Origin: Gammaproteobacteria bacterium | GTDB lineage: Bacteria; Pseudomonadota; Gammaproteobacteria; Natronospirales; REEB76 | Direction: 5' to 3' | Length of the DNA stretch: 5,913 bases | Assembly (NCBI GenBank): GCA_027317045.1 | Contig: DAHVFI010000141.1 | Span: forward strand, 1 to 5,913 | Shown: piece after piece, positions 1 through 4,800 of the stretch | Numbering within the stretch: position 1 is the first letter of the stretch | How the letters are laid out: each line of letters opens with the position of its first letter | Notes under the pieces: model-generated | Database searches by the model: none | What the model was told of the DNA's origin: nothing | The model's input: only the letters and a program-made list of their open reading frames with translations | Made by a program: the position numbers and the translations under genes

Positions 1-164
1 ATGTCTATCAGTGCGCCCCCCACAATCTATTCGGCATGGCTGGCGTGATCCAGGTGGGGGCGGCGGTGAACAAGGCCGCGGCACTCAAGCAAGCACAGGC
101 AATGGAGCAGAAGCAGCTCATGAATCAGGGGCGTATCACCCAGACCATCAACAAGATCCAGTAA
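1..164 (+). CDS. C-terminal fragment of an unrecognised protein (cut by left edge)
   Basis: An open frame enters from the left edge, with its first complete codon at position 3, and ends at the TAA at 162-164, giving 53 visible residues. The visible part has a short hydrophobic, glycine-rich stretch (around FGMAGVIQVGAAV), then a polar tail rich in Ala, Gln, Lys and Met (KQAQAMEQKQLMNQG) ending in TINKIQ. The tail looks helical, possibly coiled coil. I do not recognise the family. An ATG lies in frame at position 36 but has no Shine-Dalgarno-like sequence before it, so I read this as the end of a longer gene rather than a complete small one. The gene is co-directional with cbpA but about 600 bp away, so a shared transcript is unlikely. 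No function is proposed. Confidence 0.5.
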   Translation, partial: VYQCAPHNLFGMAGVIQVGAAVNKAAALKQAQAMEQKQLMNQGRITQTINKIQ

Positions 165-761
165 GCTTTCGGCTGGATATCTCCAAGCTCACTGGAAGTA
201 ATCCAGACCGCGGGGCCTGTGCAGGATGGGGTGTATCGGCGTTGGCGGCGGCTGTTGTCATGGTTTTGGCCGCCGCCGGCAGATACCCTCGTTTTCATCC
301 TGTCCTCAAATACGGGCAAACCCATGTTGATGGCGGCGCACTTCAGCATATTCACCCTGCATGACTGCGGGTTGACCTAGTTGGAAGTGACCTAACCAGG
401 TCTGTGATCTTGAGCTAGATAATGCAATATCTGCCGCCTGCCAATGCGGCGAACTCCATCAAGACCGGAGCTGCGCACACACCCGCTCCCAGCATTGCTC
501 CGCCGCAAGCGCAACCGGTTTTTTTGCGCCGGCTGGTGCGTTGTTGCGCGCGATGATATCCTGAAAAATCACCAAGCTAAGCCCGCCAGTCTATGTTGCC
601 ATGCACTATGGTAAGTGCGCTCGCCGCTGATTGCGATGACAGCATTCATCAATTCTGCTTCCCGCTGGCGGATGGCTGTTATCCGGGCTGCATAATAATA
701 CCCAGGTAGGATTATCTTGGAAGGCGCATAGCCACCACATGCAAAGACAAGCGGATCACAA
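165..761. other. 597-bp region without a convincing gene
   Basis: This stretch separates the left-edge gene fragment from cbpA. Longer open frames here have no recognisable product, poor start contexts and compositions typical of chance frames. It contains a GC-rich inverted repeat at 244-277 (separate entry) and a run of seven T at 519-525 inside a weak inverted repeat. A 44-codon frame at 422-556, rich in Ala and Pro, is the most gene-like small frame but lacks a good ribosome binding site. The cbpA promoter should lie in the right part. The AT-rich patch around 691-700 resembles a -10 box, but I found no matching -35 and no clear heat-shock sigma32 promoter. Confidence 0.5.
244..277. repeat. 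GC-rich inverted repeat, possible stem-loop after the left-edge gene
   Basis: GGCGGCGGC at 244-252 is the exact reverse complement of GCCGCCGCC at 269-277, with a 16-nt loop. The 9-bp all-GC stem would be stable in RNA from either strand. It lies 80 bp after the stop of the left-edge gene. It is not followed by a T-run on either strand, so it does not fit a standard intrinsic terminator. The simple GGC/GCC composition also means chance could produce it. Confidence 0.3.
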
Positions 762-1712
762 ATGAAGTACAAAGACTATTACAGCGCCCTGGGTATCACA
801 CGCACAGCGAGCCAGGCGGAAATCAAGGCGGCCTACCGCAAGCTGGCGCGCAAGTATCACCCGGACGTGTCCAAAGAGCGCAATGCCGAAGAGCGCTTCA
901 AGGATATCGCTGAAGCCTATCAAACGCTCAAGGACCCGGAAAAGCGTGCTGCCTACGATCAATTAGGCAAGCAGCAACCGGGCGAAAACTTCAAACCGCC
1001 ACCCGCTTGGCAGCAACGCTACAGCGACACCCAGTTTTCATTTGATGACATAGATCTTGCGGATCTGTTTGCCGGTTTCCGCGGTGCCCGATCGCATAGC
1101 CCGCGCTCGCCGATGGCCGGGCAGGATTACGAAGCGGTGGTGCACCTCAGGATCGAGGAAGCCTATGGTGGTGCGCAGGTAAACGTGGATCTGAGTATGC
1201 CTGAATACGACGCTCAAGGAGTCATGCACCGGGTACCGCAGGTATTCAACGCACGTATCCCCAAGGGCGTTACCGATGGCCAGCGGTTGCGGGTCCCTGG
1301 CAAGGGTGGCCCTGGCATTAATGGTGGTCGCGCCGGTGACCTGTATCTCACGATCGCCCTGCACCCGCATCCGCTGTTTCGCGTCAGCGGCCACGATTTG
1401 TATCTTGATCTGCCGTTGGCGCCCTGGGAGGCAGTGCTCGGCACCAGCATCGAGGTACCGACGCCCGCCGGCCAGGTACTCCTCAAAATCCCCGCGGGCA
1501 CCCGCGCCGGCCAGCAACTGCGCCTCCCCAAACGCGGACTTCCAAAGCCGCACAGCGGCGCGGGTGATTTATACGCCATCGTGCAGATCGTGGTACCGAG
1601 CGAGACCACCGAGCAGGATCGTTCGCTTTTCCAGCAACTGGCCGATGCTTCCAGGTTCAATCCGCGCGGACATTTCAATCAGGAGGTAAGCAATGAAAGC
1701 CATACTCACTGA
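762..1712 (+). CDS. cbpA: Curved DNA-binding protein CbpA, DnaJ-class co-chaperone
   Basis: This 316-residue type II J-domain protein stimulates DnaK ATPase and delivers substrates to it; CbpA of E. coli also binds curved DNA in the nucleoid. The J domain is residues 4-67, with the invariant HPD at 33-35 preceded by a basic helix (KAAYRKLARKY). A proline-rich linker follows, then two beta-rich C-terminal substrate-binding domains from about 122. CTD I contains the IPKGVTDGQRLRVPGKG signature (166-182), and CTD II the parallel IPAGTRAGQQLRLPKRG. There is no CXXCXGXG zinc-finger region, which separates CbpA from DnaJ. Length is close to the E. coli protein (306). The start is fixed by the MKYKDYY opening; GGA at 753-755 is a modest ribosome binding site. 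The last 20 bp overlap cbpM, the usual partner gene. Regulation is not evident from the sequence. Confidence 0.95.
   Translation: MKYKDYYSALGITRTASQAEIKAAYRKLARKYHPDVSKERNAEERFKDIAEAYQTLKDPEKRAAYDQLGKQQPGENFKPPPAWQQRYSDTQFSFDDIDLADLFAGFRGARSHSPRSPMAGQDYEAVVHLRIEEAYGGAQVNVDLSMPEYDAQGVMHRVPQVFNARIPKGVTDGQRLRVPGKGGPGINGGRAGDLYLTIALHPHPLFRVSGHDLYLDLPLAPWEAVLGTSIEVPTPAGQVLLKIPAGTRAGQQLRLPKRGLPKPHSGAGDLYAIVQIVVPSETTEQDRSLFQQLADASRFNPRGHFNQEVSNESHTH
1681..1686 (+). promoter_or_regulatory. Ribosome binding site of cbpM inside the cbpA coding sequence
   Basis: A perfect AGGAGG lies 6 nt before the cbpM ATG at 1693, within the last codons of cbpA. It fixes the cbpM start and is much stronger than the site in front of cbpA, so the modulator could be translated as well as or better than the chaperone it inhibits. 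That consequence is inference. Confidence 0.85.
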
Positions 1713-2019
1713 AGTGCTGTGGCTGGATGAGCATCACACGCTTTCATTACCCGAACTCTCCGAGCTCTCCGGTCTGGCGCCCGATGATCTCAATGAGCTG
1801 ATAGATTACGGGGTGATCACACCGATCGAGCAGCATACGGAACCAATGAGATTCCATGCCAGCTGTGTGGTGACGGCCAAAACCGCAGGTCGGTTACGCA
1901 CGGACTTTGAGCTTGATGCCCATGCAGTGGCATTGGCCATGACGCTTATTGAACGTACGCACGAACTGGAAAATCAATTACGTGAATTGGGCGCGCGACT
2001 CCCGCGGCGGATTATCTAG
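1693..2019 (+). CDS. cbpM: Chaperone modulator CbpM
   Basis: This 108-residue partner of CbpA in E. coli binds the CbpA J domain and blocks both its co-chaperone and DNA-binding activities. The sequence fits the family: an N-terminal MerR-like helical region (about residues 12-45, LSLPELSELSGLAPDDLNEL then YGVITP), a short middle section, and a long C-terminal helix (about 75-103, ending in THELENQLRELGARL). It lacks a separate DNA-recognition domain, as expected of an adaptor. The ATG is set by AGGAGG 6 nt upstream. It overlaps the cbpA end by 20 bp, so the two are almost certainly one operon with translational coupling. It ends with TAG 52 bp before the convergent HAAS membrane gene. I see no clear intrinsic terminator in that gap. 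Confidence 0.9.
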   Translation: MKAILTEVLWLDEHHTLSLPELSELSGLAPDDLNELIDYGVITPIEQHTEPMRFHASCVVTAKTAGRLRTDFELDAHAVALAMTLIERTHELENQLRELGARLPRRII

Positions 2020-2071
2020 CATGACTCGCCACGCAAGATATTTGGATTTGAGCTGCACCTGGGCCGACGGA

Positions 2072-2959
2072 TCAATCCGCAAGCCTGACCAACAGAGCTT
2101 TCGCCATATGACCATGCAAAGACGCAATGCCGCGGGCGAAGTGCATCAGCCCTATCAGCAGCAGGATGCCGCCAATGATCAGCATCGGGGTCAAAAACCA
2201 TGAAACCACAACCGGGCCATTGATATAGATAAAATCACCCCAGAGGTGCGACAGCGGGGAAAGAATCAGTACCAGCGAAACCACGAGCCAGGCTGTCACT
2301 AAAGTAAAATACAGGATACCGAGTGGCAGTTGCAGCAGCATGTAAAACAGGGTGGACCAGGTACGCCCGTCCGAGAGCAGTTCCTTGATATGGGTAAACA
2401 GGGGCACGGAACCGCCCGGGTGGGGTGGCCGGCGCGGCATGCGCACGCCGAGGAAGGTCTCGACGATGCGGCCTTCCACCAATGACAGCAGACGGACGCT
2501 GCCGAGGAACAACAAGAAGAATGGAATGCCGATGATGAGCGGCAGCAGCCCGAAGGATAGCGCCGAGCCTGCGATCACCCAGGTAAAATAGAAGATGCCG
2601 GTGAACAGCGCCAGCAGCATGTAGAACAAGCTGGTATAGGCGCGCGGATCCGCCAGCACACCGAAAAATCTCCCCGTCAGCGAGGTGCGTTTTTTTGGCC
2701 GCGGTGTGCGTAATGCCGCCTGCACCTTGACCTCGGTGGTGCGGTAGGCTTCGGCCACCTCATCGGGCGCACCGTAGGTAGTGGCGATGGCGGCCAGAAT
2801 CTGTTCCTCGATCTTGTCCGGGTGCTGGTGCAATTCGCCGCGCAGGTATTCTTCCGCGTCGTAAAGCGCGTCCTGGATCAAGGCCGGGTCGGCGCCCGTC
2901 AATTGTTCGCGCAATTGGTCCAGATATTCCTGAATGTTGCGGGGCACAGGTTTAGTCAT
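2072..2959 (-). CDS. HAAS-like / sensor-type integral membrane protein, partner of PadR
   Basis: The protein has 295 residues. Residues about 8-73 form a soluble helical domain of the HAAS (formerly DUF1700-like) type, with YLDQLREQL, a DAEEYLRGEL helix and the closing YGAPDEVAEAYR. A basic, proline-rich linker (84-91) leads to two homologous membrane modules at about 98-171 and 190-272. Each begins with a juxtamembrane helix, then an aligned stretch (LFYMLLALFTGIFYFT at 111-126 and LFYMLLQLPLGILYFT at 204-219) and hydrophobic hairpins, four membrane segments in all. This resembles the 'putative sensor' domains of some membrane histidine kinases, but no kinase or output domain follows. AAGGA 8 nt before the ATG supports the start. 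The gene overlaps padR by 8 bp (ATGACTAA). Such proteins are commonly encoded with PadR regulators and are thought to take part in envelope signalling; the ligand is unknown. Function here is inference. Confidence 0.75.
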   Translation of the reverse strand: MTKPVPRNIQEYLDQLREQLTGADPALIQDALYDAEEYLRGELHQHPDKIEEQILAAIATTYGAPDEVAEAYRTTEVKVQAALRTPRPKKRTSLTGRFFGVLADPRAYTSLFYMLLALFTGIFYFTWVIAGSALSFGLLPLIIGIPFFLLFLGSVRLLSLVEGRIVETFLGVRMPRRPPHPGGSVPLFTHIKELLSDGRTWSTLFYMLLQLPLGILYFTLVTAWLVVSLVLILSPLSHLWGDFIYINGPVVVSWFLTPMLIIGGILLLIGLMHFARGIASLHGHMAKALLVRLAD

Positions 2960-3320
2960 GGCGATTGTCCTTCATGATGGCGTCCACAAAATCCCGGGTA
3001 CTGGCCCAGGCGTCTTTCCATTGATTGAGCACCGTACGACCGGCATTGGTGATGGTGTAATAGCGCCGTGGCGGGCCGGAGACGGAAGGTTCCACGTAAC
3101 TGTCCAGCAAGCCGGCGGCGGACAGGGAGCGCAAGACCGGGTAAAGGGTGCCCTGTTTCATGACCGTGTTTTCTTCATTGTCCTGTTGCAGTCGTTTGGC
3201 GATCTGATAGCCGTACTGGGGTTCATGGGCCTCAGCCAGGATGGCCAACAGCACCAGCGCCACAATGCCGGCGTTGAGTTCCTTCTGAAATTTGCGCAGA
3301 TAGCCTTCTTCTTCGCTCAT
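2952..3320 (-). CDS. PadR-family transcriptional regulator
   Basis: This 122-residue winged-helix regulator of the short PadR type (PadR-s2-like, with little C-terminal dimerisation extension) most likely acts as a repressor. Visible family features are the first helix (ALVLLAILAE, 21-30), YGYQIAKRL (36-44), the recognition-helix signature GTLYPVLRSLSAAGLL (57-72) and the wing with RRYYTITNAG (85-94). The extra N-terminal MSEEEGYLRKFQKEL may contribute a helix to the dimer. The ATG has no clear Shine-Dalgarno sequence. About 30 nt of leader would separate it from a predicted promoter at 3357-3384, with palindromes over the start site, so autorepression is likely. It overlaps the downstream HAAS-type membrane gene by 8 bp. 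A signal sensed by PadR or its membrane partner would release expression of both; that is inferred from the family, and the effector is unknown. Confidence 0.9.
   Translation of the reverse strand: MSEEEGYLRKFQKELNAGIVALVLLAILAEAHEPQYGYQIAKRLQQDNEENTVMKQGTLYPVLRSLSAAGLLDSYVEPSVSGPPRRYYTITNAGRTVLNQWKDAWASTRDFVDAIMKDNRHD
2968..2972 (-). promoter_or_regulatory. Ribosome binding site of the HAAS membrane gene inside padR
   Basis: AAGGA on the minus strand lies 8 nt before the ATG at 2959, within the last codons of padR. It supports the chosen start and the coupled translation of the two genes. The padR start itself has no such site. Confidence 0.65.
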
Positions 3321-3323
3321 GCC

Positions 3324-3350
3324 AACAATACTTAGGTATGTTGTATTGTT
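3324..3350. promoter_or_regulatory. Candidate PadR operator: 8-bp perfect inverted repeat
   Basis: AACAATAC (3324-3331) and GTATTGTT (3343-3350) are exact reverse complements separated by 11 bp, so the half-site centres are 19 bp apart, about two helical turns. The element begins 4 bp upstream of the padR ATG on the coding side and reaches the predicted transcription start. The position suits autorepression by a dimeric winged-helix protein. It may also form an RNA stem over the padR translation start. Confidence 0.55.
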
Positions 3351-3352
3351 AC

Positions 3353-3369
3353 TTAATGTATAGTATTAA
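3353..3369. promoter_or_regulatory. Second palindrome over the padR -10 element
   Basis: TTAAT (3353-3357) and ATTAA (3365-3369) are inverted with a 7-bp centre and enclose the predicted padR -10 hexamer. The arms are short and AT-rich, so chance is possible. Its place beside the 3324-3350 repeat suggests a second regulator site. Confidence 0.3.
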
Positions 3370-3384
3370 CTTCACAATAGTCAA
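3357..3384 (-). promoter_or_regulatory. Sigma70-like promoter of padR
   Basis: On the minus strand TTGACT (3384-3379; five of six consensus bases) is followed after 16 bp by TATACA (3362-3357; four of six). Transcription would start near 3350, at the edge of the 8-bp inverted repeat, leaving a leader of about 30 nt. It sits in the 97-bp gap after the ATL gene, which gives padR a promoter of its own. The region is markedly AT-rich compared with its surroundings. Confidence 0.55.
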
Positions 3385-3417
3385 GCATAATGCAAGGGAT
3401 TTTTTGATACCCGAAGG

Positions 3418-3777
3418 TCAGTGGCTAAGCCAGCCGTAGCGCCGCAAATCAATCCGGCCTTTGAAATCGAAATGAATTCCTTCCGCCAACAGCTGTGCGC
3501 GCTGATTATCAGTCCCATTTCCATGTCGGCGGCGGCTGATCTCGCCTTTAGCGTTGATAACCCGTTGCCAGGGTACCCGGGAGCCTTCCGGCAGGGCTGC
3601 CATGGCATAACCTACTTGCCGGGCGCTGCAACCCCCCACCAGCCGGGCGATGTGCCCGTAGGTACTCACCCGACCCGGGGGAATACGGCGCACCCTGGCA
3701 TAGATGCGCGCGTACAGGGAATCGAGCGGACGGTTAGCGTTGGGGCTGTTCGCCACAGAGGATGTAGTCTTTGGCAT
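3418..3777 (-). CDS. atl: Alkyltransferase-like protein (ATL, MGMT family without the catalytic Cys)
   Basis: This 119-residue protein matches the C-terminal DNA-binding domain of O6-alkylguanine-DNA alkyltransferases. Key elements are RIPPGRVSTYGHIARLVG (31-48) with the Tyr at 40 that helps flip the base, SARQVGYAM with the finger Arg at 53, and LPEGSRVPWQRVINAKGEIS (62-81). In true alkyltransferases the PCHR motif holds the acceptor Cys; here it is PWQR, with Trp at 70. E. coli Atl (YbaZ) has PWHR. ATLs bind O6-alkylguanine tightly without repairing it and direct it to nucleotide excision repair, so that is the expected role. The C-terminal IDLRRYGW also matches YbaZ. The ATG at 3777 overlaps the lipoprotein gene by 44 bp; a GTG at 3756 is an alternative start. 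Neither has a good ribosome binding site, so coupling to the upstream gene is likely. Confidence 0.88.
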   Translation of the reverse strand: MPKTTSSVANSPNANRPLDSLYARIYARVRRIPPGRVSTYGHIARLVGGCSARQVGYAMAALPEGSRVPWQRVINAKGEISRRRHGNGTDNQRAQLLAEGIHFDFKGRIDLRRYGWLSH

Positions 3778-4099
3778 TTTCAGCGATATAACGGCAATGG
3801 TAGTGATCCCGGTCCAGAGGCCGATAGACCTCCCGGTAGGGATAGGCGGGCGGAGCGGAGGGATTCTGGTACTGGCTCTGGTGCATGATTTGCAGGTTCA
3901 TCCAGTCCCGGTATTGTCGCTTATCGTCCTGTTGCATGCGGCAGGTGACATAGCGGGGGTCCGGATAACGCCAGCCTTGAGCTTGGCAGGTCTGGTCATC
4001 CTGGATGGCCAATTTCAGCGCATGTGCGTGTTCATGGGCGGCAAGACTCGCGCAGCCCGCAAGCAGCATTATCGTCAGCATCGGGAAAAACGGTTTCAT
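3734..4099 (-). CDS. Small cysteine-containing lipoprotein of unknown function
   Basis: This 121-residue precursor has a short signal peptide (MKPFFPMLTIMLLAGC) with a lipobox LAGC, so Cys16 would be lipidated and the protein anchored in a membrane, probably the outer one because Ala-Ser follow the Cys. A His-rich patch (HEHAH, 22-26) follows. The mature part has four further Cys in two pairs, Cys38/Cys53 (in DQTCQAQGW and YVTCRMQQD) and Cys102/Cys115 (in HYHCRY and YILCGEQ). They flank a charged helix and a Pro/Tyr-rich segment (79-94). The C...G...Y..CRMQ motif is one I associate with small uncharacterised proteobacterial lipoproteins; the paired spacing suggests two disulfides. GGAAA just before the ATG is a fair ribosome binding site. 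The gene overlaps atl by 44 bp, so the two probably share a transcript, though a functional link is not evident. Function unknown. Confidence 0.75.
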   Translation of the reverse strand: MKPFFPMLTIMLLAGCASLAAHEHAHALKLAIQDDQTCQAQGWRYPDPRYVTCRMQQDDKRQYRDWMNLQIMHQSQYQNPSAPPAYPYREVYRPLDRDHYHCRYIAENAKDYILCGEQPQR

Positions 4100-4207
4100 G
4101 CTATTTCCAACGGGGCTCTGTTAGTCACAAGATTAACCTGGCCGCAGCTTGTTGACCATGGCCCAACCCCGGGGCAATTTCATGCTGCGAGCTGTGCATT
4201 GGCCGGG

Positions 4208-4227
4208 GCACCAAAAGCCGTTGGTGC
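4208..4227. repeat. Perfect 7-bp hairpin in the probable lipoprotein leader
   Basis: GCACCAA (4208-4214) pairs with TTGGTGC (4221-4227) around a 6-nt loop. No T-run follows on either strand, so a terminator is unlikely. If transcription starts near 4249 it would form in the 5' leader, about 110 nt before the lipoprotein ATG. Confidence 0.3.
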
Positions 4228-4255
4228 ATGATACTTTGGAGTTCTGGAAAGCGAT

Positions 4256-4284
4256 ATTCAAGCCACAATCATAAACCTTATCAA
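4256..4284 (-). promoter_or_regulatory. Candidate promoter for the lipoprotein-atl pair
   Basis: On the minus strand TTGATA (4284-4279; five of six consensus bases) is followed after exactly 17 bp by TTGAAT (4261-4256; four of six). Transcription would start near 4249, leaving a leader of about 150 nt. It is the best promoter-like pair I found upstream of the lipoprotein gene, but such matches also occur by chance. Confidence 0.35.
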
Positions 4285-4289
4285 GGTTT
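4273..4289. promoter_or_regulatory. Perfect palindrome over the candidate -35 element
   Basis: AAACCTTATCAAGGTTT has two exact 7-bp arms around a 3-bp centre and covers the candidate -35 hexamer at 4279-4284. The size and place suit a dimeric repressor blocking RNA polymerase. The regulator is unknown. The ACCTT/AAGGT arms recall MerR-type sites, but the spacing is shorter than usual for that family. Confidence 0.35.
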
Positions 4290-4639
4290 GAGCTGCCGCG
4301 TATTGATGAGGATCGCACATTCAACAATGTTCGTGTTTTATTGACTACTGACTGTGCAGGCGGGAACAACAATCCACGAGCATGATGGCGACGCATCTGG
4401 ATTTTCCGGTGGTCATGGTGCTTGTGGGTGTATCATGACAGGCGTTGCTGTTAGTCACGGAAGGCGAGCGACAGTGCGTCGGGCACGATGTGTGGCAAAC
4501 ATGTTGGTGAAAGCCGTGAGTGCCGCAGGGAAAGGGCTACCGTTAATAATCTCTTGGTTAAGTGTAGCGGCAAGAAGCTGAAAATTCAGGCAAGAATCCT
4601 ACATTCTCAGATATACAGGGTTTATTCGCCAGTTTAGCC

Positions 4640-4699
4640 GGATATAGCGGGAATATTGTGTCATCGGAAGGTTCGCTATATCTCTGCCTGGATCTAGCG
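4640..4699. repeat. Three copies of a GGATATAGCG decamer, two direct and one inverted
   Basis: Copy 1 is GGATATAGCG at 4640-4649. Copy 2 is inverted at 4674-4683 (CGCTATATCT, 9 of 10). Copy 3 is GGATCTAGCG at 4690-4699 (9 of 10). Copies 1 and 2 form a 9-bp exact inverted repeat with a 24-nt loop; copies 1 and 3 start 50 bp apart. No gene starts nearby. The array could be a set of protein-binding sites or part of an RNA structure. Confidence 0.4.
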
Positions 4700-4754
4700 C
4701 AATTAACGGTTGATTCCCAGCATGGATTGAATCGAAATCTTTTCTGTAGGAAAC

Positions 4755-4796
4755 ATTGTTTCTCCGGAAACAATATTCTCATCATGTGGTTTCCGG
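4755..4796 (-). terminator. Overlapping hairpins after the response regulator, possible terminator
   Basis: In the minus-strand transcript just after the response regulator stop, CCGGAAAC (4796-4789) can pair with GTTTCCGG (4771-4764) across 17 nt. The latter overlaps a second stem, ATTGTTTC / GAAACAAT (4774-4767 with 4762-4755; 8 bp, 4-nt loop). The two stems exclude each other. Position suggests the 3' end of the operon, but only GTTTCCT follows, a poor U-tract, so intrinsic termination is uncertain. Confidence 0.35.
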
Positions 4797-4800
4797 CTCG

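Larger units (their letters stand above)
4100..4800. other. 701-bp gene-free stretch rich in inverted repeats
   Basis: This stretch lies between the response regulator stop and the lipoprotein start, both on the minus strand. Open frames of 75-87 codons (4133-4396 and 4558-4785 on minus, 4354-4581 on plus) have no recognisable product, no convincing ribosome binding site and skewed composition, so I do not call them. Several structures are visible and listed separately: a hairpin at 4208-4227, a promoter-like pair with a palindrome at 4256-4289, a decamer array at 4640-4699, and overlapping stems at 4755-4796. I see nothing notable between about 4300 and 4620. A small RNA gene cannot be excluded. 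Confidence 0.5.

Noticed and set aside
509..529. T-run of seven within the inverted repeat GCGCAA/TTGCGC as a possible terminator
   Set aside because: The T-run lies in the loop and arm rather than after a GC-rich stem, so it does not fit an intrinsic terminator.
422..556. A 44-codon plus-strand frame (begins MQYLPPANAANS, ends RRLVRCCAR)
   Set aside because: No clear ribosome binding site, low-complexity Ala/Pro composition and no recognised family; a chance frame in GC-rich DNA is more likely, though a small gene cannot be excluded.
569..772. A 67-codon minus-strand frame upstream of cbpA
   Set aside because: It overlaps the cbpA start, has no recognisable product and no supporting start signal.
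1038..1689. Long open frames inside cbpA on both strands
   Set aside because: The cbpA frame has strong family motifs throughout; the others are shadow frames with Arg- and Pro-rich nonsense composition.
2020..2079. CGGATCAATCCG near the end of the HAAS gene as a bidirectional terminator between convergent genes
   Set aside because: The central 2 bp leave too small a loop for a hairpin and no T-run follows on either strand.
3421..4231. Long plus-strand frames opposite atl and the lipoprotein
   Set aside because: The minus-strand frames carry an ATL signature and a lipobox; the plus-strand frames match nothing and have no ribosome binding site.
4133..4396. An 87-codon minus-strand frame upstream of the lipoprotein
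   Set aside because: Composition is unlike the real genes, it crosses the candidate promoter and the 4208-4227 hairpin, and it has no recognisable domain.
4118..4458. Direct repeat CTGTTAGTCAC at 4118-4128 and 4448-4458
   Set aside because: A few exact 11-mers repeated by chance are expected in a window this long, and the flanks do not match.
4558..4785. A 75-codon minus-strand frame starting just after the response regulator
   Set aside because: It begins inside the competing hairpins and runs through the decamer array; no domain, and its placement is explained by chance after the stop.
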